DNA of 17,692 bases, from the NCBI GenBank assembly GCA_002454125.1, contig DKII01000100.1, forward strand, positions 6,391 through 24,082, in the 5' to 3' direction. This document shows, piece after piece, positions 1-6,887 of the stretch. The notes beneath the pieces are model-generated. The model made no database searches. It saw only the letters and a list, made by a program, of their open reading frames with translations, and was not told the origin of the DNA. Position 1 is the stretch's first letter; each line of letters begins with the position of its first letter. A program made the translations under genes and the position numbers. This DNA comes from Novosphingobium sp. UBA6722. GTDB lineage: Bacteria > Pseudomonadota > Alphaproteobacteria > Sphingomonadales > Sphingomonadaceae.

Positions 1-1
1 A

Positions 2-268
2 GCGGCCGCCACGGCTCGGCAGATCCGCCATGTCGATCTTGTCCTGGGCATGGAATGCGATTGGGCCGCCGGGTTCCTGCGCAATTCGAGCGGGGTGTTC
101 GGCCCGGTCGCCACCACCTTCGGGCACTCTGGCTGGGGCGGCTCGTTTGCCTGCGGCGATCCGGAAAACGGACTGACAATGGCCTATACGATGAACCGCA
201 TGGACGCCAACCTGCGCGACGATGCGCGCGCCAAGGCGCTGATTGCGGCGGTCTACAGCGCGCTTTGA
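2..268 (+). CDS. Serine hydrolase of the beta-lactamase/class C fold, C-terminal part
   Basis: The reading frame is open from base 2 to a TGA at 266-268 and gives 88 residues; the start lies outside the window. The segment FGHSGWGGSFACGDPENG carries an H-S-G triad followed by W-G-G-S. This resembles the third active-site motif (KTG, or HxG/HTG in esterases) of the PF00144 family, which includes class C beta-lactamases, EstB-type esterases and D-Ala-D-Ala peptidase relatives. It is followed by the family-typical strand (LTMAYTMNRM) and a closing helix. The catalytic SxxK and YxN motifs are not in view, so substrate and activity cannot be judged. An esterase or beta-lactamase-like role is inferred only from the family. 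The gene converges with the VOC protein gene, with 17 bases between the stops and no strong terminator hairpin there. Confidence 0.75.
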   Translation, partial: AAATARQIRHVDLVLGMECDWAAGFLRNSSGVFGPVATTFGHSGWGGSFACGDPENGLTMAYTMNRMDANLRDDARAKALIAAVYSAL

Positions 269-285
269 CAGCGCTGGCTGGCGGT

Positions 286-666
286 TCAGCCGAAGGGCCT
301 CGGCTCCCACAGCTCGATCTTGCGGCCGTCCGGGTCCATCAGGTGGGCAAAGCGGCCATTGGCCTCATCGGGGAATACCTTCACCGGAGTGACTCCGTGC
401 TCAGCCGCACGGGCGAGCATGCCGTCCAGATCGTCGACCATCAGGTTGAACATGAATTCCTTGTCGGACGGCGCGAAGTAGTCGGTATCGGCGGCAAAGG
501 GTGAGAAGACCGTGCCGGCGCCGGGGTGAGCCGCCGCCGCATCGGGCGTGAAGAACGCACCCCATTCCTCGGCCGGGATCCCCAGCACACGGTCATACCA
601 TGCGCGGGTCGCGGCGGGATCGGCCGCCTTGAAGAACAGACCGCCCAGGCCAAGCACTTTCGCCAT
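286..666 (-). CDS. VOC/glyoxalase-bleomycin resistance superfamily protein
   Basis: This is a 126-residue single-domain protein. The N-terminal half (LGLGGLFFKAADPAATRAWY followed by DRVLGIP) is a typical betaalphabetabetabeta VOC module opening. The second module ends with FAHLMDPDGRKIELWEP, where E118 sits at the usual metal-ligand position. Proteins of this kind bind a divalent metal and act on small molecules as lyases, isomerases, dioxygenases or resistance proteins; the substrate here cannot be told. The ATG at 666 was chosen because GGGAGA lies about 9 bases upstream and the VOC fold begins right after it. Upstream in-frame codons to 768 encode a low-complexity Arg/Ser/Cys stretch with no family similarity. 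It sits downstream of uvrC on the same strand with a 181-base spacer, so it probably has its own promoter. Confidence 0.8.
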   Translation of the reverse strand: MAKVLGLGGLFFKAADPAATRAWYDRVLGIPAEEWGAFFTPDAAAAHPGAGTVFSPFAADTDYFAPSDKEFMFNLMVDDLDGMLARAAEHGVTPVKVFPDEANGRFAHLMDPDGRKIELWEPRPFG

Positions 667-731
667 TCCAGATCTCCCAGCCGGCGCGCTAATCGTCCGC
701 CGGCGCTCGATTTTCCTACATCGCGAACATC

Positions 732-768
732 TGTCACACTGGCTGCGCCCGCTCTTTGACAGTGTCAA
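732..768. promoter_or_regulatory. Candidate operator: TTGACA-G-TGTCAA palindrome plus an extra half-site
   Basis: Bases 756-768 form a perfect 13-base inverted repeat with TGACA/TGTCA half-sites. A third half-site, TGTCA, lies at 732-736. The palindrome also contains a perfect -35-like TTGACA on each strand, but I see no convincing -10 element 16-18 bases away on either. The spacer lies about 90-100 bases upstream of the VOC gene start and downstream of uvrC. Dyads of this kind are common for TetR- or GntR-type repressors, but no regulator gene is visible in the window. Function is inferred. Confidence 0.3.
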
Positions 769-847
769 GCCACGCCCGTTCAGCCACCCTTATGCATGGT
801 GTGCTGCGGATGCACTTTATCAACTTGCGTCGGATGCCAGGGCAGCC

Positions 848-2782
848 TCACCCACCCGGGTGATAAAAATCGTAGACAGTCTGCGCCACCGTCCCGCTCA
901 CCCCCGGCGCCCGTTGCAGGTCCTCCAGGCTCGCCGCGCGGACCTTGCTGGCCGTACCGAAATGCAGCAACAGCGCGCGCTTGCGAGCCGGACCGATGCC
1001 GGGGATCTCGTCCAGCGGCGAGGCAGTGATCGCCCGGCTGCGCTTTTCGCGGTGCGCGCCGATCGCAAAGCGATGGACCTCGTCGCGCAGCCGCTGGAGG
1101 TGGAACAGCAGCGGCGAGTTCTCGGGCAGCATCTTCTCGCGCCCGTCGGGGAAGTGGAACACCTCGCGCCCCTCGCGGCCATGGTGCGGACCCTTGGCGA
1201 TGGCGATCAATGGCACGTCCTCGATCCCCAGGTCCTCCAGCATGTCACGCGCGGCCGACATCTGGCCCTTGCCGCCGTCGATCAGCACTAGATCGGGCCA
1301 CATTCCGCCATCGCGGTCCGGATCCTCATCCTGCACCCGCGCAAAGCGGCGCTGGAACACTTCGCGCATCATCGCGAAGTCATCGTTGGTCTGGGCCGTC
1401 TTGATGTTCCACTTGCGGTACTGGCCCTTCACGAAGCCTTCCGGCCCTGCCACGATCATCGCCCCCAGCGCCTGCGCGCCCTGGATGTGGCTGTTGTCGT
1501 AAACCTCGATCCGCTGCGGCGGTTCGGGCAGTTCCAGGAATTCGGCGAGGTCGCGGTTGAGCTTTGCCTTGGTGCCGCTTTCAGCCGCGCGGCGATCAAG
1601 CGCTTCGACCGCGTTGCGCTGGGCTTGCTCCATCAGCCGCCGCCGATCGCCGCGTTGCGGCACCGATAGCTCGACCTTGCCGCCGGCCCCTTCCCGGAAC
1701 GCCTCGGCCAGCAGCTCCGCCTCGGGCAACGCGCGATCGACCAGGATGCAGCGCGGCGGCGGCACTTCTTCATAGAACTGGGCGAGGAACGCGGTCAGCA
1801 CCTCTTCCGCCGTCAGCCCGTCCGTGTGGCCGGGGAAGAAGGCGCGGTGGCCCCAGTTCTGGCCGCCGCGGATGAAGAAGGCCTGGATGCCGAACTGCCC
1901 GCTCTTCTGGGCAATCGCGAAGACATCGGCATTGCCGACGCCTTCGGCATTCACCGCCTGGCTGCCCTGGATGAAGGTCGCGGCGCGCAGCCGATCGCGG
2001 AGCATGGCCGCGCGTTCGAAATCGAGCGCTTCGGCCGCCTGGGCCATCTGGTCCTCCAGCTTGCGCTGCACCGCCGAGCTGCGCCCGCCAAGGAAATCCT
2101 TGGCCTCACCGACCAGCTCGGCATAGCCGGCGGCGTCGATCCGCCCGACGCAGGGGGCTGAGCAGCGCTTGATCTGGTAGAGCAGGCAAGGCCGGTCACG
2201 GCGGCTGAAAAAGCTGTCGGTGCAGGAGCGCAGCAGGAACAGCTTCTGCAGCGCGTTGATCGTGGTGTTGACCGATCCGGCGCTGGCGAAGGGGCCATAG
2301 TAATTACCCTTGGCCTTGCGCGCGCCGCGGTGCTTCATGATCCGGGGGAAGTCGTGATCGGCGCGCAGCAGGATGAAGGGGAAGCTTTTGTCGTCGCGCA
2401 GCAACACGTTGTAAGGCGGGCGATAGCGCTTGATCAGCTGCGCTTCGAGCAGCAGCGCCTCGGCCTCGGAATTGGTGGTGACGATGGTCATCGCCCGGGT
2501 CTGCGCCACCATTCGCTTCAGCCGCAGTGGCAGCCGCTCGACCTGGGTGTAGTTCGCCACCCGGTTCTTCAGCGCCCGCGCCTTGCCCACATAGAGCACG
2601 TCGCCGCGCGCATCTAACATGCGGTAAACGCCCGGCTTGGGCTTCAACGTCGCCTGGACCTCGCGGATCGCGGCGATGCCGGCCTCCAGATCGGGCTGGC
2701 TGCCCTTGACCGTATAGGTCGCGCGGTCCTCATTGAACCGCTCGGCAGCGTTGGGTTGATCGGGGCGTCCGGCACGGGCCAT
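848..2782 (-). CDS. uvrC: Excinuclease ABC subunit C
   Basis: UvrC makes the dual 3' and 5' incisions in nucleotide excision repair after UvrA/UvrB load on damage. The 644-residue protein shows the expected order. The GIY-YIG nuclease occupies about residues 47-125 (GVYRMLD and VLYVGKA). A Cys cluster follows at C187, C199, C207 and C211, with the x11/x7/x3 spacing of the UvrC iron-sulfur site. The UVR motif that contacts UvrB is at about 236-270. The RNase H-like nuclease is at about 424-580 (D429 in VYDNSH, D502 in LIDGGKGQ, H570). The C-terminal helix-hairpin-helix pair is at 590-640 (IPGIGPARKRALL). The N-terminus is some 30 residues longer than in E. coli, but the ATG at 2782 is the only reasonable start. 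It is divergent from the wax synthase gene. No strong hairpin terminator is seen after its stop. Confidence 0.97.
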   Translation of the reverse strand: MARAGRPDQPNAAERFNEDRATYTVKGSQPDLEAGIAAIREVQATLKPKPGVYRMLDARGDVLYVGKARALKNRVANYTQVERLPLRLKRMVAQTRAMTIVTTNSEAEALLLEAQLIKRYRPPYNVLLRDDKSFPFILLRADHDFPRIMKHRGARKAKGNYYGPFASAGSVNTTINALQKLFLLRSCTDSFFSRRDRPCLLYQIKRCSAPCVGRIDAAGYAELVGEAKDFLGGRSSAVQRKLEDQMAQAAEALDFERAAMLRDRLRAATFIQGSQAVNAEGVGNADVFAIAQKSGQFGIQAFFIRGGQNWGHRAFFPGHTDGLTAEEVLTAFLAQFYEEVPPPRCILVDRALPEAELLAEAFREGAGGKVELSVPQRGDRRRLMEQAQRNAVEALDRRAAESGTKAKLNRDLAEFLELPEPPQRIEVYDNSHIQGAQALGAMIVAGPEGFVKGQYRKWNIKTAQTNDDFAMMREVFQRRFARVQDEDPDRDGGMWPDLVLIDGGKGQMSAARDMLEDLGIEDVPLIAIAKGPHHGREGREVFHFPDGREKMLPENSPLLFHLQRLRDEVHRFAIGAHREKRSRAITASPLDEIPGIGPARKRALLLHFGTASKVRAASLEDLQRAPGVSGTVAQTVYDFYHPGG

Positions 2783-2825
2783 GCGCCCCCATTAAGCACG
2801 ATGTGGGCAAGGCAAAAGGCCATTG

Positions 2826-2853
2826 TTGACGCAAAGCGTTGGTCTGATAGGCT
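2826..2853 (+). promoter_or_regulatory. Candidate sigma70-type promoter for the wax synthase operon
   Basis: TTGACG (2826-2831) and TAGGCT (2848-2853) are separated by 16 bases. A transcript starting near 2860 would carry the AGGAGAGG Shine-Dalgarno at 2874-2881. The -35 is good and the -10 is weak (3 of 6 to TATAAT). It lies in the 106-base divergent spacer between uvrC and the synthase and would make the TTG codon at 2823 untranscribed. Confidence 0.4.
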
Positions 2854-2888
2854 CCGACGCAAGAACAGAACGCAGGAGAGGACGGAGT

Positions 2889-4472
2889 TTGCGCCAGCTT
2901 CAGGGGATGGATGCGTCGTTCGTGGCGCTGGAGACGCGCAATTCGCCGATGCACATCGGCTCGATCCTGATCTACAATCCCGAAACAGCGCCCGGCGGTT
3001 TTGTCCGCTTCAAGGACATCCTGGCCTTCATGGAAAGCCGGATGCAGCTGTCGCGCACGATGCGCCAGCGGCTGGTGCGGGTCCCGTTCGATCTCGACTA
3101 TCCCTACTGGATCGAGGATCCGGATTTCGATCTGGAATACCACGTCCGTCACGTCGCCTTGCCCAAGCCGGGGGACTGGCGCCAGCTCTGCATCCAGGCG
3201 GCACGGATCTTCGCCCGGCCGCTCGATCTGACGCGGCCGCCGTGGGAATTCACCGTGGTCGAAGGGCTCGACAATATCCCCGGCGTGCCCAAGGGCAGCT
3301 ATGCCATGGTCACCAAGGTGCACCACGCGGCGATCGACGGGATGAGTGGGATCGACCTGATGGAGGCGCTCCACACGCTGATGCCCGATGCGCCGCCGCC
3401 GTCCGAGCCGGATAACTGGCAGCCGGAAGCGGTGCCCAGCCCAGCCTCATTGATCGCCAAGTCCTGGCTCAACGCGGTCGCCAATCCGGTCCGCCAGCTT
3501 GAAGTTGCAGCCAAGGCCATGCCGGGCCTGGCCCGCGCTGTGAAAGGCCTGGCGACCAAGGATTTCGCTTTGCACGGCGAGATGATCGCCCCGCGCACCC
3601 GGTTCAACCAGGTGATCTCCACCAGCCGCGTGGTCGAGGGCCGCTCGGTTCCGCTGTCGGATATCAAGGCGATCCGGCAGTCGGTTGAAGGGGCAAAGGT
3701 CAACGACGTGTTCCTGACCATCATCGGCGGGGCGATGCGCAAGTACCTTGAGGCCAAGGACGACCTGCCGGACAAGACCCTGACCGCGATGGCCCCGATC
3801 TCGGTGCGCGGGAAGGATGAAAAGGGCGACATGGGCAACCAGGTGGCGGCAATGATCGCCCCGCTCGGCACTCACATCGCCGATCCGATTGACCGGCTGG
3901 AATACGTCTTCTCGCAGACCACCAATTCGAAGGCGATGACCGACGCGCTCGGCGCGCGCAACATGACCGAGATGAGCAAGGTCAGCCCGGCGCTGTTCAT
4001 GGCGCTGGCGGCGCAGGCCTACACTCGGCTGGGCCTGGCCAACCGGGTCGCCCTGCCCTTCACCACCGTGGTCACCAACGTGCCTGGTCCGCCGGTGCCG
4101 ATCTATTCGGCCGGCGCGCGGCTGGAGAGCATGATGGGCCTGCTGTGCCTGACCGACGGGCTGGGCCTGGGCCACGTCGTGCAGAGCTACGTCAAGGAAG
4201 CGACCATCGCTTTCACCGCCTGCCGCAACCTGTTGCCCGATCCGGAGTTCTACGCCCAGTGCATCGAAGAGAGCTTCCACGAGCTGCGCGACGCGGCAGC
4301 AAAGGTATCGGAACCGCGCGTTCCGTCGGCAAAACCCACCAAGCCAGCAAAGGCCGCAGCCAAGTCGGCCAAGCCCGCCGCCAAGGCATCGGCAAAAGCA
4401 AAAACCACAACGGCAAAGAAGTCGGCCACCAAGAAGCCGGCCACCAAAAGCAGGAAGGTCGCCAAGAAATGA
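2889..4472 (+). CDS. Wax ester synthase/diacylglycerol acyltransferase (WS/DGAT family)
   Basis: The enzyme family transfers acyl groups from acyl-CoA to fatty alcohols or diacylglycerol, giving wax esters or triacylglycerol at the membrane. The 527-residue product has the family N-terminus (MDASFVALETRNSPMHIG), PLDLTRPPWEF at about 111-121, and the catalytic HHxxxDG motif as H145-H146-A-A-I-D150-G151. It also has the later NDVFLTIIGGAMRKYL segment and the VTNVPGPPVPIY segment. The start is a TTG at 2889, chosen because AGGAG precedes it by 10 bases and it keeps the conserved LQGMDASF region whole. An ATG at 2907 and a TTG at 2823 are alternatives. The last ~55 residues form a Lys/Ala/Pro-rich histone H1-like tail with 16 lysines, absent from typical family members. 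It is the first gene of a three-gene unit and its stop overlaps the next start. Whether it makes waxes or triacylglycerol cannot be told. Confidence 0.9.
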   Translation: MRQLQGMDASFVALETRNSPMHIGSILIYNPETAPGGFVRFKDILAFMESRMQLSRTMRQRLVRVPFDLDYPYWIEDPDFDLEYHVRHVALPKPGDWRQLCIQAARIFARPLDLTRPPWEFTVVEGLDNIPGVPKGSYAMVTKVHHAAIDGMSGIDLMEALHTLMPDAPPPSEPDNWQPEAVPSPASLIAKSWLNAVANPVRQLEVAAKAMPGLARAVKGLATKDFALHGEMIAPRTRFNQVISTSRVVEGRSVPLSDIKAIRQSVEGAKVNDVFLTIIGGAMRKYLEAKDDLPDKTLTAMAPISVRGKDEKGDMGNQVAAMIAPLGTHIADPIDRLEYVFSQTTNSKAMTDALGARNMTEMSKVSPALFMALAAQAYTRLGLANRVALPFTTVVTNVPGPPVPIYSAGARLESMMGLLCLTDGLGLGHVVQSYVKEATIAFTACRNLLPDPEFYAQCIEESFHELRDAAAKVSEPRVPSAKPTKPAKAAAKSAKPAAKASAKAKTTTAKKSATKKPATKSRKVAKK

Positions 4473-5266
4473 CAGCAGCCAGTGCCGCATTCCCGCAGCC
4501 GAGCCACGCTCGACCGCCCTCGCGCCTGTTCGCTTTTGCCGAACCGCGCGCGCTGCTTGAACTCGCGGCCTTCTATGCCGTCCGCCCCTATCTCTCGAAC
4601 CTGCCGCAGGGTGATGGCCACCCGGTGCTGGTCTTGCCGGGCTTCCTGGCCTCGGACAGCTCGACCGCGCCCTTGCGCAAGCTGCTCAAGCAGCTGGGCT
4701 ATGATGCCCGCGGCTGGGGCATGGGCCGCAATGTCCGGATCGATGCGCCGCGCGTGCATGAGATGGAATCGATGCTGCTGCGGATCTACCGCGAGACCGG
4801 CCGCAAGGTCTCAATCGTCGGCTGGAGCCTGGGCGGCGTCTTTGCCCGCGAACTGGCCAAGGCTCACCCCGAAGCGGTGCGGTTGGTGATCTCGCTCGGC
4901 AGCCCGATCTCGGATGATCGGCGCCATTCCAATGCGGCGCGGCTGTTCGAATACCTCAACGGCCGCGATCCCGAACCGATCCGCCAGGGCCGCTTTGTTG
5001 ACCTGCATCGCGCGCCGCCGGTGCCGACCACCTCGATCCTGACCAAGACCGATGGCGTAGTCCACTGGCGCGGTTCCGTGCAAAAACGCTGTGCCCATCC
5101 CGACACCGAGAATATCGAGGTGCTGGCCAGCCACTGCGGGCTGGGCTTCAACCCCAGCGCGGTAATTGCCATTGTTGACCGGCTCCAGCAGCCCGAGGGC
5201 GAATGGAAACCATTCGAGCCGCGCCTGTCGCAGCGCTGGATGTTCCCGAAAACCAGCCTGCAATAG
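4469..5266 (+). CDS. Alpha/beta-fold hydrolase, lipase/esterase-like
   Basis: The 265-residue protein has a beta-strand/oxyanion segment (HPVLVLPGFLASDSS, about 51-65) and a nucleophile elbow G-W-S120-L-G-G. The likely acid is D195 (TKTDGVVHW) and the likely base is H222 (SHCGLGFNP). This is a complete Ser-Asp-His triad in the expected order. The LPGF-LASD opening resembles lipase and PGAP1-like hydrolases more than dehalogenases. No signal peptide or clear membrane helix is seen, so it is probably cytoplasmic or loosely membrane-associated. The ATG at 4469 overlaps the wax synthase stop (ATGA), with AGGAAGG about 10 bases upstream, so translation is probably coupled. The context suggests action on acylglycerols, wax esters or related lipids, but this is inference; the exact substrate is unknown. 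Confidence 0.85.
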   Translation: MTAASAAFPQPSHARPPSRLFAFAEPRALLELAAFYAVRPYLSNLPQGDGHPVLVLPGFLASDSSTAPLRKLLKQLGYDARGWGMGRNVRIDAPRVHEMESMLLRIYRETGRKVSIVGWSLGGVFARELAKAHPEAVRLVISLGSPISDDRRHSNAARLFEYLNGRDPEPIRQGRFVDLHRAPPVPTTSILTKTDGVVHWRGSVQKRCAHPDTENIEVLASHCGLGFNPSAVIAIVDRLQQPEGEWKPFEPRLSQRWMFPKTSLQ

Positions 5267-5271
5267 CGTTC

Positions 5272-6213
5272 ATGTCCACCCAGCATCTGGTCGATCCCGA
5301 GCTGCTGCCGCTGCTCGACCTGCTGCCGCCGACCGACCTGGCGGCAATGAACCTCCATGAACTGCGCGAGACCAGCAACGCGCGCTACGCCTTCCTGGGC
5401 GCCCCGCCGATTGCGCCGGTGGTCCACACCATCGACGGTCCGGGCGGGTCGCTGGACATCTATCTCTATGACCCCGCCCCCGGCACGCCGGGCCGCGCCG
5501 CGCTGCTGCATATCCACGGCGGCGGGATGATCATGGGTTCGGCGCGGGTGATGCAGGCCGGCCCGGCAGCGATGGCGCAGGCGCTTGGCATCCCGGTTGC
5601 CTCGGTCGAGTACCGCCTCGCGCCGGAGCATCCCTTTCCGGCCCCGCAGGAAGATTGCCTAGCCGCACTGAAGTGGCTGGCCGGACGGCCAGAGGTTGAC
5701 CCCGAGCGCGTCGGGATCACCGGTGAGAGTGCCGGCGGTGGTTTGGCAGCCTCTGTCGCGCTGATGGCGCGCGATCTGGGCGGGCCGAAGCTGGCCGCGC
5801 AATTCCTGACCTATCCGATGCTGGACCACCGTACGGGTGGTGAAACCTGCCCCTACGACAACGCTACAACCGGGGAGTTTGTCTGGACCCGCTCCTCAAA
5901 CCGCTTTGGCTGGGGTGCACTCAAGGGCAGCTACGAGCCGAGCGACCATCGCAAGGGCTGGTTCTCGCCCAGCCTGGCCGAAGACCTGTCCGGCCTGCCG
6001 CCCACCTGGATTGGCACCGGCAGCCTTGACCTGTTCTATGATGAGGACCTCGACTACGCCCGCCGCCTGGTTGCAGCCGGGGTGGCGGTGGAACTGCATT
6101 CCTACCCCGGCGCGATCCATGCCTTCAATGCGGTGGCGGACAGCCGCCTCGCCAAGGCCTATGGCCGTGACCTGCTGGGTGCGATGGCGCACTGGCTGAG
6201 GGTCGCCGGATAA
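5272..6213 (+). CDS. HSL-family alpha/beta hydrolase (acetyl-esterase/lipase type)
   Basis: This is a 313-residue member of the hormone-sensitive-lipase family (Abhydrolase_3). The oxyanion motif H82-G-G-G is followed by MIMGS. The nucleophile is S153 in GESAGG, with the likely acid D253 (GSLDLF) and base H283 (GAIHAF). VEYRLAPEHPFPA is the usual family signature between them. Such enzymes cleave short to medium acyl esters. The N-terminal cap (residues 1-50) lacks a signal peptide, so it is probably cytoplasmic. The ATG at 5272 lies 5 bases after the previous stop with no clear Shine-Dalgarno; an in-frame ATG at 5203 would add 23 residues overlapping the upstream gene. Tight spacing makes it the third gene of the lipid unit. 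The final substrate is not predictable. Confidence 0.9.
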   Translation: MSTQHLVDPELLPLLDLLPPTDLAAMNLHELRETSNARYAFLGAPPIAPVVHTIDGPGGSLDIYLYDPAPGTPGRAALLHIHGGGMIMGSARVMQAGPAAMAQALGIPVASVEYRLAPEHPFPAPQEDCLAALKWLAGRPEVDPERVGITGESAGGGLAASVALMARDLGGPKLAAQFLTYPMLDHRTGGETCPYDNATTGEFVWTRSSNRFGWGALKGSYEPSDHRKGWFSPSLAEDLSGLPPTWIGTGSLDLFYDEDLDYARRLVAAGVAVELHSYPGAIHAFNAVADSRLAKAYGRDLLGAMAHWLRVAG

Positions 6214-6216
6214 GCA

Positions 6217-6250
6217 AAAGGGCCGCGCGGATGGTTCCGCACGGCCCTTT
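6217..6250. terminator. Bidirectional hairpin terminator between converging genes
   Basis: The arms at 6217-6230 and 6237-6250 pair over 14 bases with one G-U, around a 6-base loop. The AAAGGG/CCCTTT ends give short A and T runs on the two strands. It starts 3 bases after the stop of the HSL-type esterase and lies 17 bases beyond the stop of the converging - strand gene. The U tract is short, so efficiency is uncertain. Confidence 0.7.
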
Positions 6251-6267
6251 ATCTGGAAAACACTGGT

Positions 6268-6783
6268 CTAGACGGCCTGACCGTCCACGTTGACGTTGCG
6301 GATCCGACCGTCGCGATCGATCACGCAGCTGAAATTGCCATTGCCGGTAGTCGTGCCGGCAACCCGCCAGCCACCGTCGTCACGATTGACGCTGTCGACC
6401 TCACCCACCCGGGTCTTGCCGCGGTTCACTTCATCGATGCAGCGGTTGATCGCGCTGTCGATCCCGGTGCCTTCGCGCCATTCGGGCCGATCATCGTCGC
6501 TGCCATAGCGCGGCGCTTCCTCACGGTCGCGCGGGAGCGGCTCACGATAGTCGCGCTGTTCCTGGCGCTGCTTGTTGGACTTGCTGGCCGCGCTGGCAAT
6601 CGCGGCGATCCCGCCGATGATCAGGATGCCGGCCAGGACATCGCCGCCATCAATCCGGTCGTGGTTGCGGTAGTGCCCGCCCCAACCGCCACCCCAGCCG
6701 CGCGCCATAGCCGGCGTTGCTGCCATCGAGAACGATGCCGCCAGCGCCAGGGCGGCGGCGCTCCGCTTGAACTTACCCGTCAT
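6268..6783 (-). CDS. Secreted or anchored protein with conserved Cys pair, paralogue of the upstream gene
   Basis: I do not recognise a named family. The 171-residue product starts with a signal peptide (1-28, ending ATPAMA). A Gly/Trp/His patch follows, then a hydrophobic segment at 48-66 (DVLAGILIIGGIAAIASAAS). A charged Arg/Asp/Glu/Pro linker (69-105) precedes a C-terminal domain with C115 and C153 that ends FSCVIDRDGRIRNVNVDG. The layout and several motifs match the neighbour at 6888-7478, so the two are tandem duplicates. The Cys pair could form a periplasmic disulfide (inference). The ATG at 6783 was chosen because GGAAGGGG precedes it by 8 bases and the signal peptide begins there; codons up to 6948 read across a hairpin-containing spacer. 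A perfect 7-bp hairpin (6801-6817) lies just 5' of the Shine-Dalgarno. Confidence 0.8.
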   Translation of the reverse strand: MTGKFKRSAAALALAASFSMAATPAMARGWGGGWGGHYRNHDRIDGGDVLAGILIIGGIAAIASAASKSNKQRQEQRDYREPLPRDREEAPRYGSDDDRPEWREGTGIDSAINRCIDEVNRGKTRVGEVDSVNRDDGGWRVAGTTTGNGNFSCVIDRDGRIRNVNVDGQAV

Positions 6784-6800
6784 CTGCTTGACCCCTTCCG

Positions 6801-6817
6801 TGGCGCGACTCGCGCCA
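6801..6817 (-). other. Small hairpin just upstream of the ribosome binding site
   Basis: TGGCGCG (6801-6807) and CGCGCCA (6811-6817) pair perfectly around a 3-base loop. On the - strand transcript the stem ends next to the GGAAGGGG ribosome binding site (6792-6799) of the gene starting at 6783. It leaves that site free and may stabilise the leader. Function is inferred. Confidence 0.35.
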
Positions 6818-6833
6818 ATGCTAACAACGACTT

Positions 6834-6867
6834 GGGCGGTCCAGGCTTTCGCTTGCCTGAACCGCCC
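6834..6867 (-). terminator. Strong hairpin between the two paralogous genes, possible attenuator
   Basis: The arms at 6834-6846 and 6855-6867 pair over 13 bases with one G-U, enclosing an 8-base loop. It starts about 20 bases after the stop of the gene at 6888-7478. No U tract follows on the - strand, so it may be a partial terminator or a 3'-end stabiliser that lowers expression of the downstream paralogue. It is a clear structure of uncertain role. Confidence 0.4.
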
Positions 6868-6887
6868 TTTGTCCGGAATCTCAGACG

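Noticed and set aside
269..285. Short GGCTG/CAGCC stem between the two converging genes at the left edge
   Set aside because: Only five pairs and no U tract on either strand, too weak to call a terminator.
667..768. Upstream extension of the VOC protein to 768
   Set aside because: The added 34 residues are Arg/Ser/Cys-rich with no family similarity, and a good ribosome site precedes the ATG at 666.
2823..2888. TTG start at 2823 for the wax synthase
   Set aside because: It has no Shine-Dalgarno, would lie at or before the candidate -35 box, and adds 22 residues unlike the family; TTG at 2889 has AGGAG at a fitting distance.
3447..4490. A 347-codon open frame on the - strand
   Set aside because: It is antisense to the wax synthase, whose motifs are unmistakable. 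Its Cys/Gly/Leu-rich start is the complement of the Lys/Ala tail.
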